From Streptomyces sp. NBC_01217 (lineage in GTDB: Bacteria > Actinomycetota > Actinomycetes > Streptomycetales > Streptomycetaceae): a stretch of 64,000 nt of DNA. Position numbers and translations under genes: made by a program. The notes under the pieces are model-generated. The model was not told where the DNA came from. It saw only the letters and a program-made list of their open reading frames with translations, and did no database searches. Shown here one piece after another: positions 17,101-25,447 of the stretch (position 1 is its first letter; the number at the start of each line of letters is the position of its first letter). Location: assembly GCF_035994185.1 (NCBI RefSeq), contig NZ_CP108538.1:992001-1056000 (forward strand), read 5' to 3'.

Positions 17101-18698
17101 ACGCGCGCCACCGTGAGAACCGTTCGCCCCTCGTTCTGCAGGGCGGTCACCACCTCGGCCAACGGGACCTCGGCAGAGGCGAGTTGGTCGGCCAGGGTTC
17201 CGAACTCGCCGAGCGAGCAGTCGTCCACCACCACGACGTGCAGACCGGCTCGGCGTGCTGCGTCCAGCGCGGCTTCGGCCATGGGGTCGACCTCCCAGCC
17301 GACCAAAACGGTGCCGACGTCCGTTCCGCGAACCGACGCGATCATCAGTCCCGCGTCCGACGCCGTCTCATCGGGCACCGGGCGAAGGCCGATGCGCGGC
17401 TCCTCGGGAGGCGTTGCCACGTCGTCGGATGCGCTCAGGGCCGCGGTGGCTTCCTGCCACAGCCGGCGGTGATCCCAGCCGGTCCTGCTGGGGTGGACCT
17501 CAAGCACGGTGCGCCGAGTGCTGCGCAGCGCTCCGGGATGCATGACCACGGTGTCCACGAGCTCCAGTCGGCGCAGCCGCTCGGGGTCGCGGACCAGCAC
17601 GTCCTCGCGTGCCAGGGCACTGCCGAGAGCCGCGGTGAAGGCCGCCGGGCCGTAGCGTGCGGCCTTGGGTGAACCGGCCAGTACGGTCTCGGCCGCCTCG
17701 TCGAGGCTGCGGGTGAACAGGAGCTTGGTGGCGGCGCCGCCCAGCATCCCGTTGACCGCGGCGGCGGCATACTCCTCGCCCGGGCACGAACGCAGCGGCG
17801 GACGTACGACGTCGGTGTCGGCAACCGTCAGCCGGTCCGGGGCGCACAGCGTGTCGTGTACGGCGTCGAACGTCGCGAGCTGAGCAAGCGACTCCACCAA
17901 CTGGGCGGTCCGCAGTGCCGCGTCGAGCACGAGCGGGCTCGGCGACTGCCCGATCCCGCAGACGGCCGCGTAAGCCGCGGCCAGCACCAGATCGGCCGCA
18001 TCCGGGCCCAGCGCACGGCTCAGCACCGCGCGTACTCGCGAGTCCTCGCGCATCATGACGACAGCGGCCACCACGGCCTCCGGCGCGCTCTTGAGAAACG
18101 CCGCCCGTGCCGCGACTGCGACGCCGATGCCCGCCACGTCGCACGCCAGGGCGACAGCGCCGGCGCGCACGCCTCCGGCGGCGCCCGGGTGCACGTGTTC
18201 CAGCGTCTGGTCGCCGACGTGCACAAGCCCGTGTCCCGCGGCCAGTTCGGACACCTTGTCCACCACCCGCTCGCCGACCGCGTCGTCGGTGGTCTGCACG
18301 ACCAGCCGCCCCAGGCCGCCATCCCAGTAGGCGATCAGCACGTCAGGGTGCTCGGCCAGCTCCAAGGCCACCTTTCTGGCAGCGGCTTCGAGTCGTTCCA
18401 CGGTTCGAACGGGCGCGTCCGGGTGGTGATCCAGGGCGAGGTGCATCCGGGATCCGGCGCGCCAGTATCCGACCTGAGGAGTCATCGCGTTGCGGGCGAC
18501 CCGGCCGACCCGCAGCGCGGTCGCCGACACCGCCGCCGCTCCGTCCACCGCGCCGCGCGCAGCGGCGTTCATGAACTCAGCGGCCGACCGCGCCGCATCC
18601 GCGGCCGGCGGGGCGATCTTGCGGGTGGCCTGGACCGGCACCGCCAAGGCGCTCTGGAGGGCCACGGCGGGCAGCCCGGTCAGCAAGCGGAGCAGCAT
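14106..18698 (-). CDS. Very large CtpI-like P-type cation ATPase
   Basis: 1530 residues, about twice a normal P-type ATPase. The C-terminal half is complete: LTGES actuator motif, CFDKTGTLT with the phosphorylated Asp at residue 1001, KGAPE in the nucleotide domain, MLTGDHP, and GDGANDAAA, followed by membrane helices. The N-terminal roughly 650 residues contain an HMA-like stretch and a second, degenerate ATPase-like portion without the phosphorylation motif, as in mycobacterial CtpI/CtpH. The start ATG at 18698 opens a hydrophobic leader. The membrane location is clear; the transported ion is not. A Lys/Ala-rich membrane protein gene follows upstream on the same strand. Confidence 0.88.
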   Translation of the reverse strand: MLLRLLTGLPAVALQSALAVPVQATRKIAPPAADAARSAAEFMNAAARGAVDGAAAVSATALRVGRVARNAMTPQVGYWRAGSRMHLALDHHPDAPVRTVERLEAAARKVALELAEHPDVLIAYWDGGLGRLVVQTTDDAVGERVVDKVSELAAGHGLVHVGDQTLEHVHPGAAGGVRAGAVALACDVAGIGVAVAARAAFLKSAPEAVVAAVVMMREDSRVRAVLSRALGPDAADLVLAAAYAAVCGIGQSPSPLVLDAALRTAQLVESLAQLATFDAVHDTLCAPDRLTVADTDVVRPPLRSCPGEEYAAAAVNGMLGGAATKLLFTRSLDEAAETVLAGSPKAARYGPAAFTAALGSALAREDVLVRDPERLRRLELVDTVVMHPGALRSTRRTVLEVHPSRTGWDHRRLWQEATAALSASDDVATPPEEPRIGLRPVPDETASDAGLMIASVRGTDVGTVLVGWEVDPMAEAALDAARRAGLHVVVVDDCSLGEFGTLADQLASAEVPLAEVVTALQNEGRTVLTVARVAHDRAAAQRKLTAAAHDVLDGLLRSDVAVAVTDERSAVVWGADLLPLRGLEGVWRLLSAVPAARAVSRRAKFCAEAGATLSELLVLTRGARSQRVPFPLEVRLSPVNIATGAALVMGWWAALGVAAGTTPHPTPRVPWHALQPEQVMARLAKASRAAPTALTAVRTRAGHIAGAAAAHPVFAPARVSARLADAVWAELDDPFTPVLVVGATAQALLGSAVDAFLVITAVAVNALVGGVQRLRAERALSALVTGQRRTARRLAHPSAGEASVVEAERLAPGEMIELRTNDVVPADARLLEVSGFEVDESSLTGESLPTRKQVAAVPQASVADRSCMVFEGTTVVAGRARAVVVGTGDQTEAGRAASLAARVPASAGVQTRLHRLTRRVLPLTLAGGAAVAGLSLLRGHPARTALQGGLAVAVAAVPEGMPLVATVAQMAAARRLSKLGVLVRTPRSLEALGRVDTICFDKTGTLTENRLRVVRLIAGTGTEHLADAPEAEHILRIAARACPRVAEQPGVHAHATDEAVLAAAPPEAGWTAVQTQPFEASRGYAAATGREADGAGMLVVKGAPEVVLPCCPDTDPAAVEEAHSLAGRGLRLLAVAQRRLATDDEAREALDKPLELLELIGFVALADTPRASSAPLVAGLGEVGVRPVMLTGDHPQTARSVAVALGWPPDVTVVTGIELASLDRAGRARLLRDCGVVARVAPEQKLQVIEALREAGCVVGMVGDGANDAAAIRAADVGVGIAARGSAAARNAADLVITNDELSVLIDAIGEGRALWRSVADAISILLGGNAGEVGFSVLGTLLSGTSPLSTRQLLLVNLLTDMFPAMAVAVTPPDPEPAGEPTAADTEPVGFAVLGQPLTRQIRHRGLITGIGAAIAWLIGTLTPGSARRTSTMALCGVVGAQLTQTVAGRRHSPLVLATALGTAAVLVGLVQTPVVSHFFGCTPLGPLAWAGVAVAVGTASLGPRVLPPAEQLLADLASRLRPVVRLVR

Positions 18699-18794
18699 GT
18701 TTCACCTTCGCGGGCTTGCCGCACGGGCTGGGCGCGGAACTGTCCTGACAGGCGCCGGGCACGGAACGGTCGTAACAGCGGGTGGGAGGCGGCC

Positions 18795-19358
18795 TCAGGA
18801 CTTCTTCCGCCCACCTGCCTTGACACGCGACGGTCCTGTGGCGCTCGTGGCGGCACGCTTGGACGCGCGGGGCTTCGTCGTCCCGGAGGCGGCCGATGAC
18901 TTGGCCGGACGCTTCTTCGCCGTTTTCGAGGCGGTCGATGCTTTGGCCGCGCGGGTCTTCGCCGGCCTCGCGGTGGACTGCGCCTTGGCCGACCTGGCGG
19001 CCCGCTTCGCCCGCAGTCCTTCGGTACGGGCCTCGCCGGCGGCAGGGGCTGTGGCGGAATCCTTCGGACGCGACTGCGTGAGCCACACCACCGCGGCGCC
19101 CGCCATGGCCACCGGCCACTCGACCACACCGGCTACGCCAAGCAGTCCGGCACCGGTGTACGCCGCGACACGCCGTGCATGCGGCGAGACGATCCCGACG
19201 GAGTCCAGGACACCGTCGACGACCCCCTTCACCCGATCCGCGCCGGGGACCCTCTCCACTGCTGTCGTCACGGTCCGCATGGGGTGCGTCAGTGTGTCCT
19301 GGACGGGGTGCCGCACCTTCGTGTCCCCTGAATCGGACGCATGGGAACTGTCAGTCAT
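18795..19358 (-). CDS. Membrane protein with histone-like Lys/Ala-rich tail
   Basis: 187 residues from ATG 19358 (GGAGAGAG upstream). Residues 1-50 are polar (TDSSHASDSGDTK). A hydrophobic stretch at about 58-90 (AAYTGAGLLGVAGVVEWPVAMAGAAVVW) should span or enter the membrane. The last 85 residues are low-complexity Ala, Lys, Arg, Thr and Ser with repeated AK/PAK units, like the tails of actinobacterial histone-H1-like nucleoid proteins. Such a design could tether DNA or another polyanion at the membrane. It is co-directional with the giant ATPase gene, 96 nt upstream of it, which suggests one transcript. The function is an inference only. Confidence 0.75.
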   Translation of the reverse strand: MTDSSHASDSGDTKVRHPVQDTLTHPMRTVTTAVERVPGADRVKGVVDGVLDSVGIVSPHARRVAAYTGAGLLGVAGVVEWPVAMAGAAVVWLTQSRPKDSATAPAAGEARTEGLRAKRAARSAKAQSTARPAKTRAAKASTASKTAKKRPAKSSAASGTTKPRASKRAATSATGPSRVKAGGRKKS

Positions 19359-19705
19359 GGTCGCTCTCTCTCCGTGGAGCCGGGGTGACCGACGGCACGT
19401 GGCCGTGACGCCTCTCACCTTTCAGCAACCTTGACAAGATCGCGTAACTCCGGCAAGCCTGGACATACCCATCTGCCGCCAAGTGAGGTAACGGGCGGTG
19501 GATGCCCCAACGCCACGGGCCATCCCGGCTGCGGCAATTTCGAGGAGACCGACTGTCCGGTCCCGACAGCGGGTCGTCGCGGATCGCTCACCGACGCCGC
19601 CGCCCGTCCGCGGCCTCGCACCCGTCGGCCGACCCACCGAACACTGCACTGTGCCTGACCGGCCGGAACGACGTCAGGTCCACTACCTCCCGTGGAGGCC
19701 GTCTC

Positions 19706-20029
19706 ATGCGCATCGAACTGACCTGGCCGCGCCCCGGCGCAGAAGACCGGACCCTGGCCCTGGCCCTCCCCGACCTTCCCGCCACCGGTCTTCTGCGCCC
19801 GGCTCTGCGGTACACGAGCCGGTTGTGGAGTCCCGCTGTCCTGCGGCGCGTCGGCGCATGCGCGGAGCCCGTCATCGGAGCCGCAGCCCACGCCTCCGGC
19901 GCGAACGCTCTCACCCGGGCCGCCCTGCCGTACGCCATCCGTTTCACCCGGCAAGCACTCCTCAGCAGCACACCCGCCGACATCCCGGGTCAGGCTGCGC
20001 GATCACCCCGTCCGGATCGCGCCCGCTGA
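19706..20029 (+). CDS. Small hypothetical protein (107 aa)
   Basis: ATG at 19706 with TGGAGG at 19693-19698, a good spacing. The product begins with a beta-strand-like MRIELTWPRPG and continues with an Ala/Leu/Arg-rich helical part; it has no clear membrane helix. It is divergent from the histone-like gene, with a 347-nt gap (19359-19705) in which I see no other gene. The last 20 residues are Pro/Arg-rich and may extend past the true domain. I do not recognise the family. Confidence 0.55.
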   Translation: MRIELTWPRPGAEDRTLALALPDLPATGLLRPALRYTSRLWSPAVLRRVGACAEPVIGAAAHASGANALTRAALPYAIRFTRQALLSSTPADIPGQAARSPRPDRAR

Positions 20030-20096
20030 CTTCATCTGCCGGACGGCACTGTCGGGCGCTGACCGGTGGGTCGCGTTCGTCGACGCACTCGGACGG

Positions 20097-21176
20097 TCAG
20101 CTCTTGTGCGTCTGCTGGTCGCGGAGCCTCTGCTCGACGGCTTCCCGTACGCGGGCGTCCTCGCGCAGTCTGCGCCGTACGCGGTTGCGGCGGGAGAGGA
20201 CGAGCGCCCCGACGATGGCCGCGATCACCACGACGAGCAGCAGCAACAGCGTCCACGGAACGGCCCAGCCGTGTGCCGTGGCCTGGACCGGCTTGAGCAG
20301 GGCGGTGGAGCCCGACGCGTCGGCGAGCACGGGCGTGAGGGTCGCGGTCGCGGCCAGGCTGACTCCGGGCGCCACGCCGTGGACGGGCACCTTCACCTTC
20401 CAGCTCTCACCGGGGAGCAGCTCCGGCGGCGGGGCGATACCGCCGGCGTCGGCCCGCAGCCATCCGAACGGGCCCGAGACCGACACCGCCTGCTTGGCCG
20501 ACAGCATGGCGTTGCCGGTGTTGTGGATCGTGTAGGTGACGGTGGCGTCGCCCTTGGCGAAGGGGTTGAGCGAGCCGGCGTAGTCCACCTGGAGGCCCTC
20601 GATCGCGAGCTTCGGCTTGAGTTCGCCGCTGACCCGCAGCTTGACCCGGATGCCGAGGCGCCGGTCCACGTTGATGCCCTCGGCGTCGTCGGACTGCTTC
20701 AGGGAGGTGAGGATGCCGCCCACGTAGTCGCCGGGCGTGGCGTTGTCGGGAACGTTGACCGTGAAGGGGACTTCGGCGGACTTACCGGGCTGGATCACGA
20801 CGGTGTCACGGCCGGCGTGAACCCAGGCGCCGATTCCGACGGACTTCTTGTCCTTGGTGAGCAGGTCGAGCCGGCCCATGTCGGTCGTGAAGCCGTCGGC
20901 GGCGTAGACCGCGAGTTCAAGCGGAGACTTGCCGCGGTTGGCGACGGCCATCGTGTCCTTGAGCTGTCCACCGGGGTTGACGTTGTAGCTGAAGCTGGAC
21001 CGGTCGGCGCCGTAGCTGTTCGAGGCCGTCCTGACCGTCCAGGTGACGTTGCCGTCCTCCGCTTGAGCTGCGCCGGCGGACAGGCCGGCGACCGCGAAGG
21101 CAGTGAGCAGGACCAGGACGGCGGTACGGATGAGGGCGGCGACTGTGGTCGTCCGGCGTATTACGGGCGCGTGCAT
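20097..21176 (-). CDS. WxL-partner surface protein (DUF916-type), membrane anchored
   Basis: 359 residues; start ATG 21176 with AGGAGAACC upstream. A signal peptide (about 1-40) ends at GAAQA. The domain that follows (WTVRTASNSYGADRSSFSYN, then NPGGQLKDTMAVANRGKSPL, VPDNATPGDYVGGI) resembles the peptidoglycan-binding domain found in WxL-interacting proteins, followed by Ig-like strands. One membrane helix lies near residues 310-332, then a basic cytoplasmic tail. In Gram-positive bacteria such proteins hold WxL-domain proteins at the wall. The gene just upstream encodes a phosphatase whose C-terminal domain looks WxL-like, so the two probably form a surface complex. Confidence 0.8.
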   Translation of the reverse strand: MHAPVIRRTTTVAALIRTAVLVLLTAFAVAGLSAGAAQAEDGNVTWTVRTASNSYGADRSSFSYNVNPGGQLKDTMAVANRGKSPLELAVYAADGFTTDMGRLDLLTKDKKSVGIGAWVHAGRDTVVIQPGKSAEVPFTVNVPDNATPGDYVGGILTSLKQSDDAEGINVDRRLGIRVKLRVSGELKPKLAIEGLQVDYAGSLNPFAKGDATVTYTIHNTGNAMLSAKQAVSVSGPFGWLRADAGGIAPPPELLPGESWKVKVPVHGVAPGVSLAATATLTPVLADASGSTALLKPVQATAHGWAVPWTLLLLLVVVIAAIVGALVLSRRNRVRRRLREDARVREAVEQRLRDQQTHKS

Positions 21177-21199
21177 CTCGGGGTTCTCCTGGAGCAGGA

Positions 21200-21234
21200 G
21201 GCGGGGCAGGACACCCGAAGGCGCCCACCCCGCC
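21200..21234. repeat. First copy of a tandem hairpin repeat
   Basis: Arms GGCGGGG (21200-21206) and CCCCGCC (21228-21234) enclose an imperfect inner stem with a CGAA loop. It is about 80% identical to the hairpin at 21241-21274 and lies just upstream of the ribosome binding site of the WxL-partner gene. Confidence 0.6.
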
Positions 21235-21240
21235 GGTTGA

Positions 21241-21274
21241 GACGGGGCAGGCACCGGAAGGTGCCCACCCCGTC
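21241..21274. terminator. Strong hairpin between the phosphatase and WxL-partner genes
   Basis: GACGGGG (21241-21247) pairs with CCCCGTC (21268-21274), and GGCACC with GGTGCC, around a GGAA loop, with one symmetric CA/CA mismatch. It starts 18 nt past the phosphatase stop on the minus strand. It may terminate or attenuate transcription into the co-directional downstream gene, or stabilise the 3' end. Confidence 0.6.
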
Positions 21275-21291
21275 AGGTGGAACGGGTCGGA

Positions 21292-23253
21292 TCAGCTGCT
21301 CAGCGCAGTGATCGTCAGGGTGGCGCGGTAGCCACCCTTTTCGACGCTGTCCGGGATCTTCAGACCCAGGTCCGCGCCCAGCTTGGCCGAACCCCGGGGG
21401 TGGCCCTGCTCGGCGGAACCGAGACCGCGCGAGACGGACAGGCCCTTGCCCTGGTCGTCGTAGCCGGAAGCGACCGGCTCGCCGGCTATGGCACCCGCGC
21501 CGCCGTCGAGGAGGTGCGGTGCCCAACCGAGGTAGGAGCCGGAGAACGTCTTGTCGGCGTCCTTGAAGTCACTCACATTGGCCGAGACCGACCACGGAGC
21601 GAGCGAGCGACGGCTGTCGGACACGAGGATCGGGTTGATCTTGCCACTCGCCTCGAAGTGGTCGCCGTTGCGCTCCTGGGCGGTGCCGAGGTCCACCAGA
21701 CCGTTGTAGCCGTCGATCGTCCAGCCGAACTCACCCGGAGCGGCGTTCGGCACGTTGACCTGGAGGGACTGGCTGTCGCCGTTGTACGGGTGCACAGTGA
21801 CCTTGTCGACGAGCGAGCCCACGGGCTGGTCGGCGGGGGTGTTGTTGCACGGCGCGGCATCCGAGTTCGGGGCCGCGCAGGTGCTGCTGCGGAGGTTCTC
21901 GACGACGAGCTTGTCGTTGCGCACCTGGACCTTCACGTAGGAGCGGACGTGCTCCTGGTTCTGGACCGAGTTGTACCAGTAGTTCTTCGGGTTGAGCGGG
22001 TCGGCGCCGTTGCCGGCGCCGCTCGTCCCGCTGTTGTCAGGCGTGGTGATGTCGTAGTACTTCGAGCCCGAGGCGGAGTTCGCCGTCACATAGACGACAC
22101 CACCAGGACCCGGATACACATCAGCGGCCCCGGGCTTCTCGTCCGGGTTCGCCTTCTCACCGTTCTTGATCAGGTAGCTGCGGGAGTAGCTGTGGTCGTG
22201 ACCCTGGAGGACCATGTCGACGCCGAGCTTGGAAAACGTTGTCGGGAAGTCGACACGCCTCTTCTTGTTGTCGCTGTCCTTGGCGTGGCTGGCCGGGGAG
22301 TAGATCGCGTGGTGGTAGACGAGGACCTTCCACTTGGCCTCGTTGCCGTGCTTGTTGATGACGTCGGTGACGTAGGCGGTGTGGGCTGCGTCGCCGCCGC
22401 CCTTCGCCTCGTCGTAGCTGTTGCTGTTGAGGTCGATGAACAGGACATCCTTGTAGATGTACCAGTAGTCACCGCCGGACGTGGTGGACGTCGCCCCGTC
22501 CTTGTAGTACAAAGCCGAATTGTCGGTGTTCGGCGTGGAGAAGTGCTGCTCGTAGGCCTTGCCGCCGACGTCGTGGTTGCCGATGGTGGCGGCCCACGGG
22601 TACTGGCGCAGCTGGTCCGGGGCGAGGAAGGAGTTCCACTGGGACTCGTTGTTGGCGCTCTCGACCTGGTCACCACCCGACACCAGGAGCTCGGCGTCGG
22701 GGTTGGCCTTCAGCGAGACGTCGACCGTGTCCTGCCAGCCGGCCTGGTCCTGGGCGAGATCGCCGGACGAGCCGATCTGCGGGTCACCGTAGAACAGGAA
22801 GTCGTAGTCGCCTTCGAAGTCCTGCGTCTTGAAGGAGTACGCCGTGGACCAGTTGCCCTCGGTACCGACACGGTAGGAGTACGCCGTGTGTTCCTTCAGG
22901 CCGGTGATCGTCGCGTGGCGGTTGAAGCCGCCACTGGTGGCGATGTTCGCTCCGCCGATGGCGTCGAAGGTGTCGGCGCCGGCCGGGAACTCGCCGTTGA
23001 CGAGCTCCGCGGTCGGGGCGACCTGGAGCTTCTGCGCGGTGTCGGCCGAGGAGTACCAAGTCACGGTGCGCTGGGTCTCGTTGGCGCCCACACCGAGGAT
23101 GATGCCGGTGAGCGAGGCGGTCTCGTCAGCGGCGGCGGGGGACGCCATGCCGCCGCCGATGGCCACTGCCAGGCCCAGGAATGCCGCTGTGGCGCCTGTG
23201 GCCACACGGCGCCGCACAGGCCCGGAGGCCTGCGTCGGGGTTCTCAGATTCAT
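21292..23253 (-). CDS. Secreted purple-acid-phosphatase-like metallophosphoesterase with WxL-like tail
   Basis: 653 residues; ATG 23253 chosen because AAAGGAA precedes it (an ATG at 23289 is possible). A signal peptide ends near ASPAAA. A fibronectin-like N-terminal domain is followed by the metallophosphoesterase core with all metal motifs: YGDPQI, SGGDQVE, GNHD, HHAIYS and GHDHSYSR. After about residue 470 comes a separate beta-rich domain (GSLVDKVTVHPYNGDSQSL ... WSVSANVSDF ... GGYRATLTITALS) that resembles a WxL domain at the extreme C terminus. It should be an extracellular phosphatase held at the wall by the DUF916-type protein encoded downstream. The WxL assignment is inferred from pattern and context. 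Confidence 0.85.
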   Translation of the reverse strand: MNLRTPTQASGPVRRRVATGATAAFLGLAVAIGGGMASPAAADETASLTGIILGVGANETQRTVTWYSSADTAQKLQVAPTAELVNGEFPAGADTFDAIGGANIATSGGFNRHATITGLKEHTAYSYRVGTEGNWSTAYSFKTQDFEGDYDFLFYGDPQIGSSGDLAQDQAGWQDTVDVSLKANPDAELLVSGGDQVESANNESQWNSFLAPDQLRQYPWAATIGNHDVGGKAYEQHFSTPNTDNSALYYKDGATSTTSGGDYWYIYKDVLFIDLNSNSYDEAKGGGDAAHTAYVTDVINKHGNEAKWKVLVYHHAIYSPASHAKDSDNKKRRVDFPTTFSKLGVDMVLQGHDHSYSRSYLIKNGEKANPDEKPGAADVYPGPGGVVYVTANSASGSKYYDITTPDNSGTSGAGNGADPLNPKNYWYNSVQNQEHVRSYVKVQVRNDKLVVENLRSSTCAAPNSDAAPCNNTPADQPVGSLVDKVTVHPYNGDSQSLQVNVPNAAPGEFGWTIDGYNGLVDLGTAQERNGDHFEASGKINPILVSDSRRSLAPWSVSANVSDFKDADKTFSGSYLGWAPHLLDGGAGAIAGEPVASGYDDQGKGLSVSRGLGSAEQGHPRGSAKLGADLGLKIPDSVEKGGYRATLTITALSS

Positions 23254-23381
23254 CGGTTTTTCGTTCCTTTTGCGCACAGTAAGGTGCATGAATGGAGACC
23301 GTTAAGCTCTCATCGCCCGGTTAACCAGCCATAAATGCGATCTCGGCATTGGTTGAACTTTCTACGGAGTCTGATCTGGTT

Positions 23382-24590
23382 TCAGAACCCGGACACCCGT
23401 TGCACGAACCACACCAACCCCATGACGGCCACGCCCGCGGAGATCGCGCCGGTGGTCCAGAGACCGGCCGTCGGTGCACGGTGGCGCACCAGGGTCAGCA
23501 GCGGGAAGACGATGGCGATGATCGCCAGTTGCACGCCCTCGATGCCGACGTTGAACACCAGCAAGGACCACAGCAGGGTCCACGACCACGCCTGGTCGAT
23601 CCCCAGTGCGCCCGCGAAGCCCAGGCCGTGCACGAGGCCGAAACAGAACACGACCCCGAGGCGGGTCCAGCCCGCACGGTCCAGGCCGAAGTGGCTGCCC
23701 TCCACCGCCTCGAGGTCGGTGGCATGGCCACCGCGCCGCCAGATCCGCCACAGGTACCAGCCGGCGACCACGGCGATCGACAGCGCGATGACGGGCTCCA
23801 CGACCTTCGCCGGAACGTCGACCAGGCCGAGAGCGGCGAGCATGAACGTCACCGAATGCGCCAGGGTGAAACTCGTGGCCGCGAGCACGATCTCGCGCAG
23901 ACGGCGTGACCCGGCGATGAGCGCCAGCAGGAACAGGATGTGGTCGGTCCCGGTCAGCAGGTGCTCGGCGCCCAGGCTGAAGAACTCCCAGAACCGCGCG
24001 TACCACGACTGACCCAACGAGAAGGACGGATGAGCGGCGTCGAGCGCGGCGCTTCCCGAGCGGCCGTCGATGTCGTAGGTGACGATCGTTTTGGTACCGG
24101 TGACGTAGTCCTCTGAGTCGGGGAACAGCCCGCTGCGCAGTACGCGATCGTCGCCCTGCTCGGTACAGGTCCAGTCGAGCAGCAGAGCGGCGTACGGCAC
24201 GTCCTCCTTCCGGGTCATCGTGAAGTCGCCGACCTGTGCCGGCGTGCATGCCCTGCCGTCCGAGGTGACCGAGAAGCGATCGGCGACATACCTCATCGCC
24301 GACTTCGAATGGGCGTTGAGTGCCGCGGCCTGTCCTTCGGTGTCACCGGACTCGAACGCGGCGTTTCCTGTCCGGAAGAGTGGATCGTCGTTCTCGGAGT
24401 CGGCGGTGGACGCGACGAAGAGGTCGTATTCGAGCTTCAGTTTCGTCCGTATATGACCCTCGTCGCCTGCGGTGACATGGGCGTACACGACCGAGGTGAA
24501 CCCGTGGGCGAACGCCGGCTGCCCGACGCCCAGAAAAGCGATTACCGCCGCAGCGATCCCGATGATGCCGAGGCGGACCCGTTGTGACAT
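23382..24590 (-). CDS. HupE/UreJ-like integral membrane protein
   Basis: 402 residues; ATG 24590 with AAGGAG upstream. A signal-like helix ending PAFAHG precedes an extracytoplasmic domain of about 200 residues. The C-terminal part has about six helices with the HupE/UreJ signature GAEHLLTGTDHILFLLAL, then SFTLAHSVT and FGLVHGLGFAGAL. HupE-like proteins are proposed to move nickel or cobalt; this long form with an exported domain is common in actinobacteria and its substrate is not proven. A stem of the same strand's promoter region separates it from the divergent lipoprotein gene (173-nt gap). Confidence 0.82.
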   Translation of the reverse strand: MSQRVRLGIIGIAAAVIAFLGVGQPAFAHGFTSVVYAHVTAGDEGHIRTKLKLEYDLFVASTADSENDDPLFRTGNAAFESGDTEGQAAALNAHSKSAMRYVADRFSVTSDGRACTPAQVGDFTMTRKEDVPYAALLLDWTCTEQGDDRVLRSGLFPDSEDYVTGTKTIVTYDIDGRSGSAALDAAHPSFSLGQSWYARFWEFFSLGAEHLLTGTDHILFLLALIAGSRRLREIVLAATSFTLAHSVTFMLAALGLVDVPAKVVEPVIALSIAVVAGWYLWRIWRRGGHATDLEAVEGSHFGLDRAGWTRLGVVFCFGLVHGLGFAGALGIDQAWSWTLLWSLLVFNVGIEGVQLAIIAIVFPLLTLVRHRAPTAGLWTTGAISAGVAVMGLVWFVQRVSGF

Positions 24591-24763
24591 GAGGGCTCCT
24601 TGAGGTTGCCAGTGCACGTTCCATGTCACGGGTGAACACGATCCGGCCCGTCGGCGAATTACGGAAGAACAAAGCCGAGAACGGCACCCGTGGAGGAAAG
24701 CGACAGGAAATGGGATAGGAGGATGTAGGCGCACCATCCACCACCACACGAAGGACGTTCGCC

Positions 24764-25438
24764 TTGCGCCCCTCGCTTCGGGCCGCTGCCGCGCTGGCCG
24801 CGGCCGCCGCGCTGCTCACCGGATGCAGCTCCGGCGACGACTGGTCACGGCCGCATCCCGAGCCCACCGCCATCGGTACTCTCGACTCCGGGTTCATCGA
24901 CCACTCGTCTCCGCCCGCCCCGGAGGCGACCGCCACTCCAAGGCCCGGCTCCTGGACCGGGGTCCACCCGTCAAAGGGCTACCGCGTGGTGCTCCTCACC
25001 GCGGGTGACGACCGCCCGACCAAGACCCTTGTGACGGCGGTCGAGGACTGGGCCGAGAACGAGGACGTCGACCTCAGAACGGTGGTCGCCGACGGCCCGG
25101 CCGACCTTCTCCCCAGCATCGTCAGCGCCCTTGAGATGGGGCCGGACCTCATCGTCAGCGCGGGCAACGACCTCATTGACCCTCTCTCGACGGTCACTGC
25201 GAACCACCTGTCACAACAATTCCTCGTCGTGGGCGCGGAGCTGGCCGAGCCCACCCACAACGTCACGGCGGTCGACTGGTCCGGCGCGTCGTTCCGCGGC
25301 GAAGGGCTCGGCACGTCCTCGGCGTACGACGCCGACTCGTTCACCGCCGGACGCTGCGCGTCCGCCATCAGGGCGGGCGTCGCGGCCGTGCTCAACGACT
25401 GGACCGGGATCGTGATCTGGCTCGACGAACACGAATGA
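24764..25438 (+). CDS. Lipoprotein, basic-membrane-protein/periplasmic-binding-like
   Basis: 224 residues from a TTG start at 24764 with GAAGGA 8 nt upstream. The lipobox LLTGC places the lipidated Cys at residue 21. A Pro/Ala-rich linker precedes a domain with a Rossmann-like pattern: YRVVLLTAGDDRPTKTL, VVADGPADLLPSI, GPDLIVSAGNDLIDPL, LVVGAELAEPTHNV. This resembles one lobe of BMP-family substrate-binding lipoproteins, but the protein is shorter than those. It is divergent from the HupE-like gene. A ligand cannot be predicted. Confidence 0.8.
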   Translation: MRPSLRAAAALAAAAALLTGCSSGDDWSRPHPEPTAIGTLDSGFIDHSSPPAPEATATPRPGSWTGVHPSKGYRVVLLTAGDDRPTKTLVTAVEDWAENEDVDLRTVVADGPADLLPSIVSALEMGPDLIVSAGNDLIDPLSTVTANHLSQQFLVVGAELAEPTHNVTAVDWSGASFRGEGLGTSSAYDADSFTAGRCASAIRAGVAAVLNDWTGIVIWLDEHE

Positions 25439-25447
25439 TGCCTGGCG

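Noticed and set aside
21277..23334. + strand open frame of 685 codons opposite the phosphatase
   Set aside because: Val/Arg/Gly-rich antisense composition without motifs; the minus strand encodes a complete metallophosphoesterase.
23254..23340. Possible PHO box before the phosphatase gene
   Set aside because: GTTAACC and CTTAACG elements exist but are 19 bp apart, not in the 11-bp periodic direct repeats expected for PhoP.
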